This document shows, in pieces, positions 11,871-21,180 of a stretch of 64,000 nucleotides of DNA (position 1 is its first letter; each line of letters opens with the position of its first letter). The position numbers were made by a program, and so were the translations under genes. Source of the stretch: Fallopia convolvulus (taxonomy: Eukaryota; Streptophyta; Magnoliopsida; Caryophyllales; Polygonaceae); NCBI GenBank assembly GCA_964016875.1, contig OZ024733.1:24719324-24783323 (forward strand). The letters are read 5' to 3'. The notes beneath the pieces are model-generated. The model searched no databases. It worked only from the letters and a program-made list of their open reading frames with translations, and was not told the origin of the DNA.

Positions 11871-11880
11871 CCGTTGAGAA

Positions 11881-12291
11881 TGGCTTATTGATAAATAAAT
11901 GAATCTAAGTTTAGTTATTCCATAGAGATAACGATGATATCCTATATGATTCTTGTATTCGCATTCTCATTAGAAATGAATTAATATGTCCGATATATCT
12001 AACTTTATCTGTTTCAGACATTTCTTTTGAGACTTTTTATGAATTAAAATATACTCAGGGGTGTGAGCTTTGTTTATGGATATCTCTTGATATCACCATA
12101 TTGCGTGGAGTTATCGCTATTCCCTTGATACTCGTAATGACCACTGCTCGCTCTACGCTTGAAGGGGTGATTCACGCTCTAGCTAAGTGCAAAAAGTCCA
12201 TATATATGAGCTAAAAGCTTGCACCTTTGTATTTCGGAAAGAAGATAAAGTTATTACGTTATTAAAAGAAGTTCCTAATTCATTAATGGAA
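11881..12291 (+). other. Unidentified segment with a 99-codon open frame
   Basis: Between the LINE 5' end and a second LINE fragment lies about 410 bp that matches nothing else in the window. A plus-strand frame is open from 11915 to a TAA at 12212-12214 without an early ATG. It has a protein-like composition, including LRGVIAIPLILVMTTARSTL. The sequence is more balanced in composition than its surroundings. An organellar insert or captured gene fragment would fit, but I do not recognise the protein. Confidence 0.35.
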
Positions 12292-12583
12292 TATGAGCTC
12301 TGAGAAACAAGCTTTGTTCCAAGACATAATCTCCTTGAGCCCGATTCCTCCCTCACTTCTTGGTCTGCAAACTCTCAACCAAGAGATAGGTGCCTTCTTA
12401 CCATCTTGTTTGCCTTACCATAAGAAGCTCCTTAGCAGTTGGACGATCTTATTAGTCACTCTCTTTGGTATGATAAAGATTTTGCACCAATACTGGAGAA
12501 TACATTAAAGCACAACTCAGACAAGTTCAAACCTCCCTGCGTAAGAGAGACTTCTAGACACCCAAGCATTCACCTTCCTTGAT
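12292..12583 (-). mobile_element. Second copy of a LINE RT fragment (duplicates 8331-8618)
   Basis: The 292-bp segment matches the LINE reverse-transcriptase region at 8331-8618 almost base for base, with a few substitutions and a 3-bp insertion near 12355. It ends abruptly on both sides: unknown sequence on the left and gypsy RT on the right. There is no A tail, so this is not an independent 5'-truncated LINE insertion; it looks like a copied internal patch. Confidence 0.92.
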
Positions 12584-12635
12584 CAGAAAGCGGCCTCCTT
12601 TAATCAGAATCCACACTTTGAAAGCTTTGTGTAAA
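12584..12635 (-). pseudogene. Gypsy element A: detached RT scrap
   Basis: Translated on the minus strand this short piece contains YTKLSKCGF followed, after an in-frame stop, by LKEAAF. That is the motif following the catalytic site in Ty3/gypsy RT (usually AKLSKCEFWL). It is the direct continuation of the RT at 12977-13639, from which it is separated by the 340-bp insert. Element A stops here against LINE sequence; RNase H, integrase and the 3' LTR are absent from the window. Confidence 0.72.
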
Positions 12636-12976
12636 CCTTCCCCTCTCTGTCACTAGTCTAGTCCTTCTATTCTCCAAACCTATTGATGGTAGAGGTGAAA
12701 TTTCCGGATCTAGCCGTAAGAAGAACGCTTGGTATAAATAACTATATTTGATTGATCACAATTCTGTATATTCCTTGAGAAAGGTGTTTACCAGGTTGCG
12801 GGAAAGAGCAAAAGAAGAAGAAAAGATGAAGAATAAAAAAGGCAAGAGAAGGGGAAGATTTGAGCCCCGAAGAGGAGTTTGGTGTGGAAAAACCATTCTC
12901 ACTTCGAGTGATGAATCAGTGGGAACCTGTGTCCCCATCATAGAATTCGGCCTTCGGGGTCAACCCGGCGGCTTCT
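12636..12976. other. 340-bp insert of unknown origin inside gypsy A RT
   Basis: The RT reading frame breaks on both sides of this segment, after QNNQLH at the high end and before YTKLSKC at the low end, so it was inserted into element A. It matches no other part of the window. It has no clear target duplication and no terminal repeats, and its composition is moderate in GC. Open frames on both strands cross it (12748-13059 plus; 12756-12941 minus) without a recognisable motif. Filler DNA at a repaired break, perhaps organellar, is the simplest reading. Confidence 0.5.
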
Positions 12977-13639
12977 ATGCAACTGGTTATTCTGCAGCAC
13001 TTGTAGAGCAACTCTTAATTGTTCAACGTGGAAGTCCTCACTCGGTGAATAGCTCATAATATTATCTAAGAATACTACCACAAACTTGTCAAAATAATCC
13101 CGAAAACACATATACATTAAGTCCCTAAAAACCGCTGGTGCGTTGGTAAGTCCATACAGCATCACCACAAATTCATTGTGGTCGTAGCAGGTGCAGAAAC
13201 TTGTCTTGGAGATGTTTGATTCCCGTATTCGTAGCTGATGGTAACCTGATCGCAAATTAATTTTGAAAAAGACCTTGGCACCACGTAGCTGATCCAGCAA
13301 GTCATCAATTTGTAGTAACGTATACTTGTTCTTGATGGTGACCATGTTCAACTCCTGATAGTCGATATATAATCGGAAGGTCCCACCCTTCTTCTTAACG
13401 AAAAGGACTTGCGCTCCCGACGGTGATGCACTCAATTCGGATACATCCTTTCTCAAGCAGTTCCTCCAACTGCTTCTTCAATTCTTTCAGCTCCACTGGA
13501 GCCAAGCGATACGGAGCTCTTGAGAATGGCCCCGTTCCGGGTAATAGTTTTGTAAAGAATTCCACGTTTCGGTGCAGGGGTAACCCCGAAATCTCTTCAG
13601 GAAATTCCTTGACAACGAGTATCTCCACCACCTCTAGAT
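12977..13639 (-). pseudogene. Gypsy element A: reverse transcriptase, N-terminal two thirds
   Basis: Minus-strand Ty3/gypsy RT. The frame at 13395-13631 carries VEFFTKLLPGTGPFSRAPYR and LKELKKQLEELLEKGCI, the lead-in to the RT core. After a frame break near 13400, a second frame continues with VLFVKKKGGTFRLYIDYQEL, KINLRSGYHQLRI and YGLTNAPAVF. The catalytic motif, normally F-x-DD, reads FLDNIM, so the second Asp is Asn and the enzyme would be dead even without frameshifts. Its upstream partner lies across element B at 32957-33150, where the minus-strand frame ends just before this one begins. Confidence 0.85.
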
Positions 13640-13644
13640 CCTTC
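13640..13644. repeat. Target site duplication of gypsy B, left copy (CCTTC)
   Basis: CCTTC here and at 32952-32956 flank element B exactly at its LTR ends. They join the two halves of element A. Confidence 0.88.
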
Positions 13645-13739
13645 TATAACACCCCTGTTTTTCCCTCAGAGATATTACCGCCAATGACCTTCGAATTTAC
13701 ACTCTGAAGCCACCCTAAGCTTTCACAATATACAAGATA

Positions 13740-14580
13740 TAAATATTGACGATAATTCATTAAATAATATAACAAAATGTTCAACCTCCACTATCGTGAC
13801 TAATCCAAAAGCTTGCGAAAAAATGAGAATAATTATTCTCGAAACAAAAGCGGAAGTAATTCTTGAAGGCGGTCCTTATAGACCAACGATCTTGACCTTA
13901 TAACGATAAACAAGTTTTTCAAAGAATTTAAAAATCTTCAACTGCTTCAATCTTGAAGCACCACTCCTTTACTCCCTGATGTTCCGTATAGGGACGGTTG
14001 ACACCATCCGTCGTGCAAGATAAATAAAACGGTCGGTCAGTCTAATGAAAGACTACGCAAGTGAAAATTTATGTGAGGTTCTTGTGATATTAGTTATTTT
14101 ATGACCATCGGTCTCCGAATGAAAGTCGTTCGATGGCATAACCAAAATAATTTCACGGAATGAGAAATATGATGAAAAGAGATTAGGACACCAAAAGGCT
14201 ATAGTTTCTTAAGGATGAGAAAGGTTATGTTGGGAACTTTAATTATCAACCAAGATTTTGAAAAGTCTCCACCGACTTATCAAATCTACAACCAACCTCA
14301 CCAAATACGTGTTGTCCGAATTTATATTGGAAAGTATACTTATCAAATCCGGGAGCCAGAGTGGTTTTCCAGGTTGTAGTCACCTTCCTGAATACATTTT
14401 AAAGTGTGCACTAGAACTTATCTTCTTTAATTACAAAACATGGCATTCAAGTCGGTAATTTTTAAGACGACAACGCGATATGCCATAAGATACTGAATCC
14501 CAAAAAGGAGGTAAGAAAGTGACAAGTAGGCTTTTACAGAATCCATTTACATTAAGAAACGAGCTTGAATTTCTCATTTG
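13740..14580. other. LTR body without genes
   Basis: Non-coding U3/R portion of the B 3' LTR, alignable by eye with 29480-30240. A short open frame at 14258-14458 is not conserved in the other LTR copy and is ignored. Confidence 0.7.
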
Positions 14581-14593
14581 CAGTTCTAGAGTG

Positions 14594-14700
14594 TAAGGCT
14601 CGAGGCCTTAGAAGTGCAATCCCATGTCAACCCAAGAACTTCCCAGGAGGTCACCCATCTTGGTACTATTCCCGTCCTTCCACGCTTAACTTCTGAGTTC
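14594..14700 (-). promoter_or_regulatory. 5S rRNA-like segment with internal Pol III promoter (Cassandra LTR)
   Basis: On the minus strand, GAACTCAGAAGTTAAGCGTG is followed by a segment matching the 5S rRNA sequence GATGGGTGACCTCCTGGGAA and its 3' end. AGTTAAGCGTG is the 5S A box and GATGGGTGACCTCCTGGG the C box. The first 40-50 bases of 5S are replaced. A sister copy lies at 14943-15049 in the second LTR. Whether it is transcribed cannot be told here. Confidence 0.88.
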
Positions 14701-14942
14701 TTTGTCCCCACTCAAACTCAGAAAAGGAAGAGCTTTTGTTGACATGGGTATCACCTCAATCACTTATAAATCATCGGGGTGTTACAATCTCCCTCACTTA
14801 AGCACTTGACGTCCTCGTCAAGGCCCAAGGACGACCTCTAGGTCGAGCGCCCGCCCTCCAGGCCAAGCCAACTCGTAACCTAGAACCTGGCTCTGATACC
14901 ATGATAAAGTCCCACACCGAAACCTGACTTTGATACCATTTG

Positions 14943-15049
14943 TAAGGCGCGATGCCTTAGAAGCGCAATCCCATGCCAACCCAAGAACTTCTTAGGAGGT
15001 CACCCATCCTAGTACTACTTTTTTCTTTGTACGCTTAACTTTTGAGTTC
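14943..15049 (-). promoter_or_regulatory. 5S rRNA-like segment, second Cassandra LTR
   Basis: Second copy in the same TRIM. The C box is intact apart from one base near GGAGGTCACCCATCC on the plus strand. The region between the boxes has changed to a T-rich string, so promoter function is less likely than in the first copy. Confidence 0.85.
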
Positions 15050-15196
15050 ATTGTCCTCATTTGAACTCAGAAAAGGAAGAGTTTTTGTTGACATTGGTAG
15101 CACCTCAGTATCTTATAAATCATCGGGGTGTTACAAAGAGCCAAGTGAGGATGAAGATCCACCATTTGTAAATCCATTTTTCAAAAATTAAATAAA

Positions 15197-15201
15197 CAAC
15201 C
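15197..15201. repeat. Target site duplication of element C, left copy (CAACC)
   Basis: CAACC repeats at 23229-23233. The uninterrupted site is preserved in the 5' LTR of element B near 32495, where AAACAACCCCTC is continuous. Confidence 0.92.
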
Positions 15202-16118
15202 TGATGCGACCCCCGTTATGGATGCTAGCCAGGAGGCCGAGTCATTCACACTCCGCTTGGATGGCCCCGTCACCCGTGTCAGGGCTCGCGTCATCGAGAC
15301 CGCGACGCATTCACTCGTGTCGCACCTCTCCGCAGGCCACGACGCGCCCCTCTCCACACCGACGCATGTAGCCTTGTGCGTCCTCGGCATCGGGGAACCT
15401 CACATCGAGCTATCAGAACCAACCAGCCACGACTCGTCTCTCGCACCGGCACTCAGATTGGATCTTGAGGTTCTCGCAAGCGTCGACCAATCCAGCGTGC
15501 CAAGACTCGAGACCAGATCACAAGTTGAGGTTCTCGGAAGCCTCGGACAGCCGCGCGCGCCAGCGCCTTACTCCTCGCCAGCACCGTGTCACGACCTCGC
15601 CAGCGTCGCGCCAGCCTGCGATGGCCTTGTCGCGACACTGCGGTGCCGGCCACGGACGACCTATCCTATTTCTAGTATTTTTTTCATGTTTTCTATTTCC
15701 GAACATTACTATTGTTGGTTTTATAGAATTAGGAAGTGTTTATTGGGCCTTGCGCCAATGGACATGGACTCGCGCCGCTGAGCCTAGCTTGCATGCTAGC
15801 CCTAGGCGCACATTAGGGTTTTCTCATACTTTGTTTGTGCCGCACCTATATATAGGGTGCTATGTTATTTGTTTCAATTCAGCGCACACTTAGGGTTTAA
15901 TATAGTTGAGGGTTTTCTCCTTGTTCTTCCCTAGTTCCGTTGTGCCGCCACTACTATCATCAAAATTCTCGTGTTCTTTGCAATTGCTCTCGTGTTTTCA
16001 CAAGGTTCGATCAATCCAACGTTGAGTCGAATCATTCAAAGCCTTCCGCCGCGTATTTCGAGACCCAATACTCAAACAACGCACTGATTCGTCGCATCCC
16101 GTAATGAGGGACGCATCA
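15202..16118 (+). repeat. Element C 5' LTR (917 bp)
   Basis: Begins TGATGCGACC and ends GGGACGCATCA. It is GC-rich in its first 460 bp. It carries about 63 bp (near 15537-15600) that the 3' LTR lacks. The first third differs from the 3' copy at many sites, while the last 450 bp are almost identical. Open frames across it are not this element's translated copy, since translation enters from pol only at the 3' LTR. Confidence 0.93.
15846..15855 (+). promoter_or_regulatory. TATA box of element C 5' LTR
   Basis: CTATATATAG lies in the LTR about 270 bp before the LTR end and is repeated in the same place in the 3' LTR (about 22966-22975). Its location fits a Pol II start driving the element's genomic RNA; the start site itself is inferred. 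Confidence 0.6.
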
Positions 16119-16120
16119 AC

Positions 16121-16134
16121 TGGCATCAGAGCCA
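16121..16134 (+). promoter_or_regulatory. Primer-binding site of element C
   Basis: TGGCATCAGAGCCA begins two bases after the 5' LTR. It matches the plant Met-tRNA-type primer site TGGTATCAGAGCC with one T-to-C change. Confidence 0.85.
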
Positions 16135-16828
16135 CGGTTTGAGTAAGTCTCGCTTCACCCTTTCTAGTTCATTCTCACACGATCCATCCCGCTGCATCAA
16201 CCCTAGATCCATCCTCCATTCGTTTAACCTCCATCTAGGGCCCGAAATTTTTTTCCTTGCATTCATTAATTGTTTAAAAAAAATCAGCCTTGTCCTAACT
16301 CGCTTGATCTATTGATTTCGGTGAAAATTACTCATTGTCTTGCTAGTTGCTCGCACATTAGGTCTTGTTTTTCCGATTTCTATCTTGCATCATTGCGTGT
16401 TGCTTGTGTTGATTGCTTCAATTGTTTTTGATTGCTCTAGAAGAGAAAGCCTAGAGTCGTACTTGTTATAAAAAAAACAAAAGCGTGGTTCGGCTATCAA
16501 AAACCAAAATAAGGTAAGATAGTCGATTGTTTTTTAAAAAAAATATTGGAAGATCACAAGCAAAAATAAGGCAAGATCTATCCAAATCTTGTGGTTATAT
16601 TTTCGGCAACCCTAATCACCGATTGCATTGCTTGTGGTTTCGGTCTTGACTTGCCTAATTTTGTGTCTTGCCTTGCATACATTGTTGTTTTCGTAACCAT
16701 ATTGGTAGATTGAGTTGAGTGACCTTAGCCTTGGCAATCCCTTTTTCGTGTGGTTTGAACATTAAGGGTCGGCTTGACTTAAGTGAACCTTCAACTCATT
16801 GTCTTTTGTTTGTGAACATCTTACTGCG
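16135..16828 (+). other. Element C 5' leader
   Basis: Untranslated leader between the primer-binding site and gag. T-rich, with no open frame of note. Sequences resembling each other (aagataGTCG / aaGATCtatcc with poly-A stretches) occur near 16500-16600. Confidence 0.6.
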
Positions 16829-18640
16829 ATGACTGGTGTGACTATAGATACGGTCTAGGAGTCGGGCAATGAGGACAACCGAGACAACAACAACAACAAC
16901 CCGGCATCGTAGAATGCCAATCAAAAAATTTCACCCGAGGCCTTGGCTCGAATCCAAGAGCTCGAACACCTCCTAGCCGAGAGCCAATCGAAGCACACGG
17001 TGCCACAGGCTCACGTACTAGCATCGGAGATCCACGCCAATCTGGGGTCTCTGCGGATGACGTTGCACGAGCTCGTGCCAAGGGAAAGCAACATGCGCAA
17101 CCTTCGTCCCAATTCGGCACCATCAATCGAATGGAGTCGATCAAGGAAAGTCGCCACAATGATAAGCACGATGGTGGTCCACGGACCGCTGATCGCTATC
17201 AGATGGCGCGAGATTATAGTGACACGCAAGTGTACGATGTATATTCCGGTGACGAGTATGACTCCGAGGAGTATAGACGTCAACACACGAGTGGTGACCC
17301 TAAGAAACAAAAGAAAAGGCATAAGCAGTCGGCGTATGTTTACAAAACCCCAAAGCGGAAGCACGGGGCCAAGTACTGCGGCGCTGATGCTTATAGAGTC
17401 GAGGACGATCTCGAGCATCAAAGTGCTCGGAGTCCATATACTGATTTTGAAGATAATTATGAAGATTTTAGTGATTATTCTAATGAATCAAGTTTTGATT
17501 ACCCGCAGGTTCAGGATCCCGAAGAGCATGACAATCAGCCTTCCGATTGGATCCCACCGCCGCGCCTCGCCAAAAACCGCAAGGAGTACGACCGCGCATA
17601 TGGCTCGCCACGCAAGGATGGCTCGAAGCATCGGCGCGACAGGGATTGGGACGCGAGGCGTCCTTAGAGACCGGAAGATGGTGACGATCCTCACAATGGC
17701 GACGACGATTACAATCGAGGCCCGCCTCGGCACCGGCGCGATCGCAGCGCGCACTCGCCTCGGCACCGCTGTCCGCGTCGCGACAATGATCGTCGTGAGG
17801 CTCGTGATCCAAGACACAACCGCCGAGACATCAAGGTAAAATTCGAACCCTTCTATGGCACTTATGATCCTGATGTTTTCATTGAGTGGTTACAGGGCAC
17901 GGAGCACACGCTCCGACATTTAGGGTACGAAGACGATGAGAAGGTTGAAGTCGTGACCCTATATTTTCATAGTGTCGCTCGTACGTGGTGGAACCGATTT
18001 GAGTCCGAAAGGATTCGAAAAGGCAAGCCCCTCATTCGAGAATGGCATCAACTTGTCTACATTTTGAAGAAGAGATACATCCCGGCTGATTACAAGGACA
18101 AGATGCACATCGAAATAATGCGCATCAAGAAAGGTTCGATGACCCCGGAGGAATTCTTTGCCAAACTCGAGGATATGTTCTTCAAGGCTGGCATGAGCGT
18201 CTCTCCTTCGGTTATGCGAACACGATTCATATCGGGATTGAGGCAATCGATCCAAGACCGTTTGGAAATTTTGCCTATTAAAGATCTCAACAATTTGGTT
18301 CATACGGCGATGAAAATCCATACGCAAGAAATGAAAGCCAAATCCAATTGGTCATCTACGAGGTATGCATCGAACCATAGTCAATTGAGTTTTTCTACTA
18401 ATCGTGCACCTTCTTCCATGCCAAGTGCTAAGACAGGTTCCCAATCCAAGTCGGAAAACACGCCTTCAAAGGCGCCAACCGCGCCACGCAACGTCGAGCC
18501 TAGCGCCGATCGGGCCCGAGACATGGCGTGCTACAAATGGGGGGGCCGCAACCATATTATGAGGAACTGTTCGAACCAAAAGAAGGTCTTGTTCACGGCT
18601 CAAGGGGATCCGTATGAAAGTCAAGAGGACAACGAGATCG
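16829..18640 (+). pseudogene. Element C gag polyprotein (disrupted)
   Basis: The structural protein that would form the particle. A candidate start ATG at 16829 is followed by in-frame TAGs (after TIDTV and after NNPAS). The main frame is 17131-19050, broken by one TAG at 17665-17667. The N-terminal part is acidic/basic and repeat-like (HTSGDPKKQKKRHKQ). The retrotransposon gag domain lies at about 17850-18330 (FYGTYDPDVFIEWLQGTE, LKKRYIPADYKDKM, SMTPEEFFAKLEDMF). The zinc knuckle near 18525-18570 reads CYKWGGRNHIMRNC, so its second Cys is Trp. Loss of that Cys should weaken RNA binding. Gag and protease share one frame, as in many CRM elements. Confidence 0.87.
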
Positions 18641-18689
18641 AGGTGCCAAATTCCGACTCAACCAAATTTGAGTGCGATCCATCGGATGC

Positions 18690-19050
18690 AATTAGAGTCT
18701 CCAAGCTTCAACTAGTGACTCGCCGAGCTTTAAGCATGCGAGAGGCACCTAAAACCGATCAAGGGGAACAACTCTTTCACACCCGTTGTTTGGTCAATAA
18801 TGTGTCCTTGAGCGTCATTATAGACTCGGGGAGTTGTGCTAACTTCCTGTCCAAGAAGGTTGTCGATCACTTCAACTTGTTGATGACGCCCCATCCACAA
18901 CCATTCAAGTTTCAATGGATATCCAACGACGGCGGCGATTGGGTTCACAGGCAAGTAATTTTTTCATTTTCCATTGGTGCATATTCCGATTCCATATTAT
19001 GTGACGTCCTTGGTAATACGATCACCGCGTGCTTCACGACGGGTTTTTGA
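18690..19050 (+). pseudogene. Element C aspartic protease region
   Basis: Continues the gag frame. It contains RCLVNNVSLSVIIDSGSCAN, with the catalytic triad DSG in the form IIDSGS that is frequent in plant gypsy elements, then FLSKKVVDHFNL. The frame stops at 19048-19050 soon after DSILCDVLGN, where FDVVPM-like sequence would be expected, so a frame break probably truncates the C-terminal flap region (CDVLGNTITACFTTGF versus a shifted frame that continues as HDGFLNTYMFNFHGNRV from 19029). Confidence 0.8.
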
Positions 19051-19746
19051 ACACGTACATGTTCAATTTCCACGGAAATCGCGTGACTCTCTTACCAATG
19101 TCGCCTAGTGAAGCTTTACAGGATGAAGCCAAAAGGCAGAGACAAAAGACTAGCGACAACGGCACCACCGCGCCGAGCACAACGCCATCGGCGTCCCCCA
19201 CGACGCCTAGCGATTCCAGCGGCGTTTCTGGTGCCCAAAACCCTCATTCAGGTTCCGATGATGTTGAAGAAGGAAAGTTCCGACAAAAGTTGGAGTCGGG
19301 CCGTTAGATTGGATCGCGTGGCATCGGTAACGCGCCGAACGCCGCGGATTTCTACAAACAAGGCTCCAACAGATTTCTGACGGTTCTAGCGGCGTTTCTG
19401 GTGGAAAATCTATTAAATTAGAGTTTCCAACAGAATTGAAGAAAAAACTCCCACAGGAGATGCATTTGAGCAAGGGACCGCCGCCTATCTCGCCTACCGT
19501 TGCACACCACGCCGTCGCAGCACGGAAATTCGGATTTCAGGAGCTACGGGACGAGTTTACAGGCATTTCAAAGGCCATTCCTCCTCAAATTCTAGAAGCT
19601 ATCACATACCCAAAAGGCGCCCCAGAACCAACCAGATCGAGTGAGGACGCCGAGCCACCCCTTCTCGGGACGCGCCAAGATCGTTTACTTTTGGCCAGGC
19701 GTCGTGACATCAACAAATCTATCTAGGGGAGTCTTTTTGTTTCATC
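19051..19746 (+). other. Element C protease-RT linker, degenerate
   Basis: A low-complexity region rich in Thr/Ser/Pro codons (PSTTPSASPTTPSDSSG in one frame), then sequence with KKLPQEMHLSKGP in another. The phrase GGCGTTTCTGGTG occurs twice (about 19220 and 19390), pointing to a small internal duplication. No catalytic motif. It links protease and RT. Confidence 0.6.
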
Positions 19747-20790
19747 TTGTATCCTTCACTTACTATTTCTAAATCTTTGGATAATTCACTACCGTCTTGT
19801 ATTGTTTCTTTTTTGAAGGAATATGAAGACTTGATGCCGGACGAGCTTCCGAAGGGTTTGCCACAATTCCGTGGGATCGAGCACAAAATCGACCTCATGC
19901 CAGGTGCTTCCCTTCCAAATCGGTCTACATATAGGACCTCACTCAAAGAAACACAGGAGCTTCAGCGACAAGTTCAAGAGCTTTTGGACAAAGGCTTTGT
20001 CCGGGAGTCTTTGAGTCCGTGCGCGGTTCCGGTGATTCTCGTGCCCAAGAAAGATGGCTCATGGCGCATATGCGTCAACTGCAGGGCCATTAACCAGATC
20101 ACAGTGAAGTACAGGCACCCGATTCCAAGGCTCGGCGACATGCTTGACGAGCTCCACGGCGCCGACTTGTTTTCAAAGATAGATCTCCGGAGCGGATACC
20201 ACCAAATCCGCATGCAAGACGACGAGTGGAAGACCGCATTTAAAACCAAGCATGGTTTGCATGAATGGCTTGTCATGCCTTTTGGCTTGACAAACGCCCC
20301 TAGTACTTTTATGCGGCTTATGAACTTTGTTTTTAGAAAAAATTTAGGACGTTTTGTCGTTGTGTATTTTGACGACATTCTTGTTTTTTTCTAAAGATTT
20401 GGATTCTCACGCGAGGCACCTTAGGTTGGTGTTAGATTGCCTTCGCGAGCATTGTTTGTATGTAAACTTAGACAAGTGTTCGTTTTGCACGGACACGATG
20501 AACTTTCTTGGTTTCGTCGTGTCCAAGGATGGCCTTAAAATGGATGACGACAAGATCTGCGCCATCCGTGAGTGGCCCACCCCTACGACCCCGACGATGG
20601 TTCGCTCCTTCTTAGGGCTCGCAGGGTTTTACAAGCGATTCATCAAGGACTTTAGTTCCATCGTCGGGCCACTCCACAACCTTACCAAGAAGGCAACCAC
20701 AATCAAGTGGATGCCCGTTCATGAGGCCGCCTTTCAGGCCTTAAAAGATGCATTGTGTAGCGCTCAAGTCTTGCAATTGCCAGATTTCAC
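19747..20790 (+). pseudogene. Element C reverse transcriptase (one frameshift)
   Basis: RT core of the pol polyprotein. Frame 19747-20394 runs through PQFRGIEHKIDLMPGA, VILVPKKDGSWRICVNCR, LFSKIDLRSGYHQIRM, FGLTNAPSTFMRLMN and the catalytic YFDDIL (about 20364-20380). An extra T in a T run at about 20384-20391 then shifts the frame and gives a stop. The +1 frame takes over with SKDLDSHARHLRLVLDCLRE and LGFVVSKDGLKMDDDK, then FLGLAGFYKRFIKDFS. The catalytic pair is intact, so this single-base event is the main lesion of the domain. Confidence 0.92.
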
Positions 20791-21180
20791 TAAGCGCTTC
20801 GAGGTCGAGCGCGACGCTTCCGACTATGGCGTATGCGGCGTACTCCTCCAAGATAGACGCCCCATTGCTTACTTTAGCGAAAAATTAACGGGGGCAACTT
20901 TGAATTACCCGACGTATGACAAGGAGTTATATGCACTTATTTGGGTTTTAAAGACATGGCAGCATTACCTATGGCCTAGCGAGTTCATAATTCATACGGA
21001 CCACGCCGTCTTAGCGTATCTCAAGAGTCAAACGACTCTAAACCGACGCCATGCAAGGTGGGTGGAATTTATGGAAACCTTTCCATATATTATCGCACAC
21101 AAGAAGGGAAAAGAGAACGTCGTGGCAGACGCTCTCTCACGCAGGTATGTTCTTTTAACTCAACTACAGACCAACTTGCT
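20791..21180 (+). pseudogene. Element C RNase H
   Basis: Continues in the shifted pol frame (open 20354-21646). It shows FEVERDASDYGVCGVLLQD (the first catalytic Asp), YPTYDKELYALIWVLKTWQH (the Glu) and FIIHTDHAVL (the second Asp), ending in VVADALSRR (the last Asp). All four acidic positions of a Ty3/gypsy RNase H are present. The domain itself has no stop. Confidence 0.9.

Larger units (their letters stand above)
7527..11880 (-). mobile_element. L1-type LINE, almost full length, degenerate
   Basis: Read on the minus strand this 4.35-kb unit has the plant L1 order: ORF1 with a DUF4283-like region and a CCHC knuckle, then an apurinic-type endonuclease, reverse transcriptase and a C-terminal zf-RVT domain. 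The 3' end is a short A tail (a T9 run at 7528-7536 on the plus strand). Many stops and frameshifts make it inactive. It ends after zf-RVT and has no RNase H. A possible 6-bp flanking duplication TGATAA lies just outside both ends, which is weak evidence. About 290 bp of its RT region recurs at 12292-12583. Confidence 0.88.
14592..15135 (-). mobile_element. Cassandra-type TRIM carrying 5S rRNA sequence (copy in B 3' LTR)
   Basis: Two 195-bp LTRs (14592-14786 and 14941-15135) flank a 154-bp non-coding interior. In minus orientation the LTR starts TGTAACACCCCGATG and ends in CCTTACA. Each LTR holds most of the 3' portion of a plant 5S rRNA. The interior begins with AATGGTATCAAAGTC, a Met-tRNA-type primer-binding site. 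These are the defining traits of Cassandra, a terminal-repeat retrotransposon in miniature that has no coding capacity and is moved by other elements. The right-hand duplication is AAGAG; the left copy here has drifted to TAGAG. Confidence 0.92.

Noticed and set aside
14594..15049. Genuine 5S rRNA genes
   Set aside because: Only the 3' two-thirds of 5S is present, and it sits in short LTRs with a primer-binding site between them, which is Cassandra structure rather than a 5S array.
15218..15893. Frames of up to 187 codons in the 5' LTR of element C
   Set aside because: They mirror the coding tail that is meaningful only when read from pol into the 3' LTR; at the 5' LTR there is no upstream coding context.
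16842..17839. Long alternative frames on both strands over element C gag (for example 16943-17839 plus, 17011-17421 minus)
   Set aside because: GC-rich codon structure of gag opens shadow frames; the real frame is set by the gag domain and zinc knuckle at 17131-19050.
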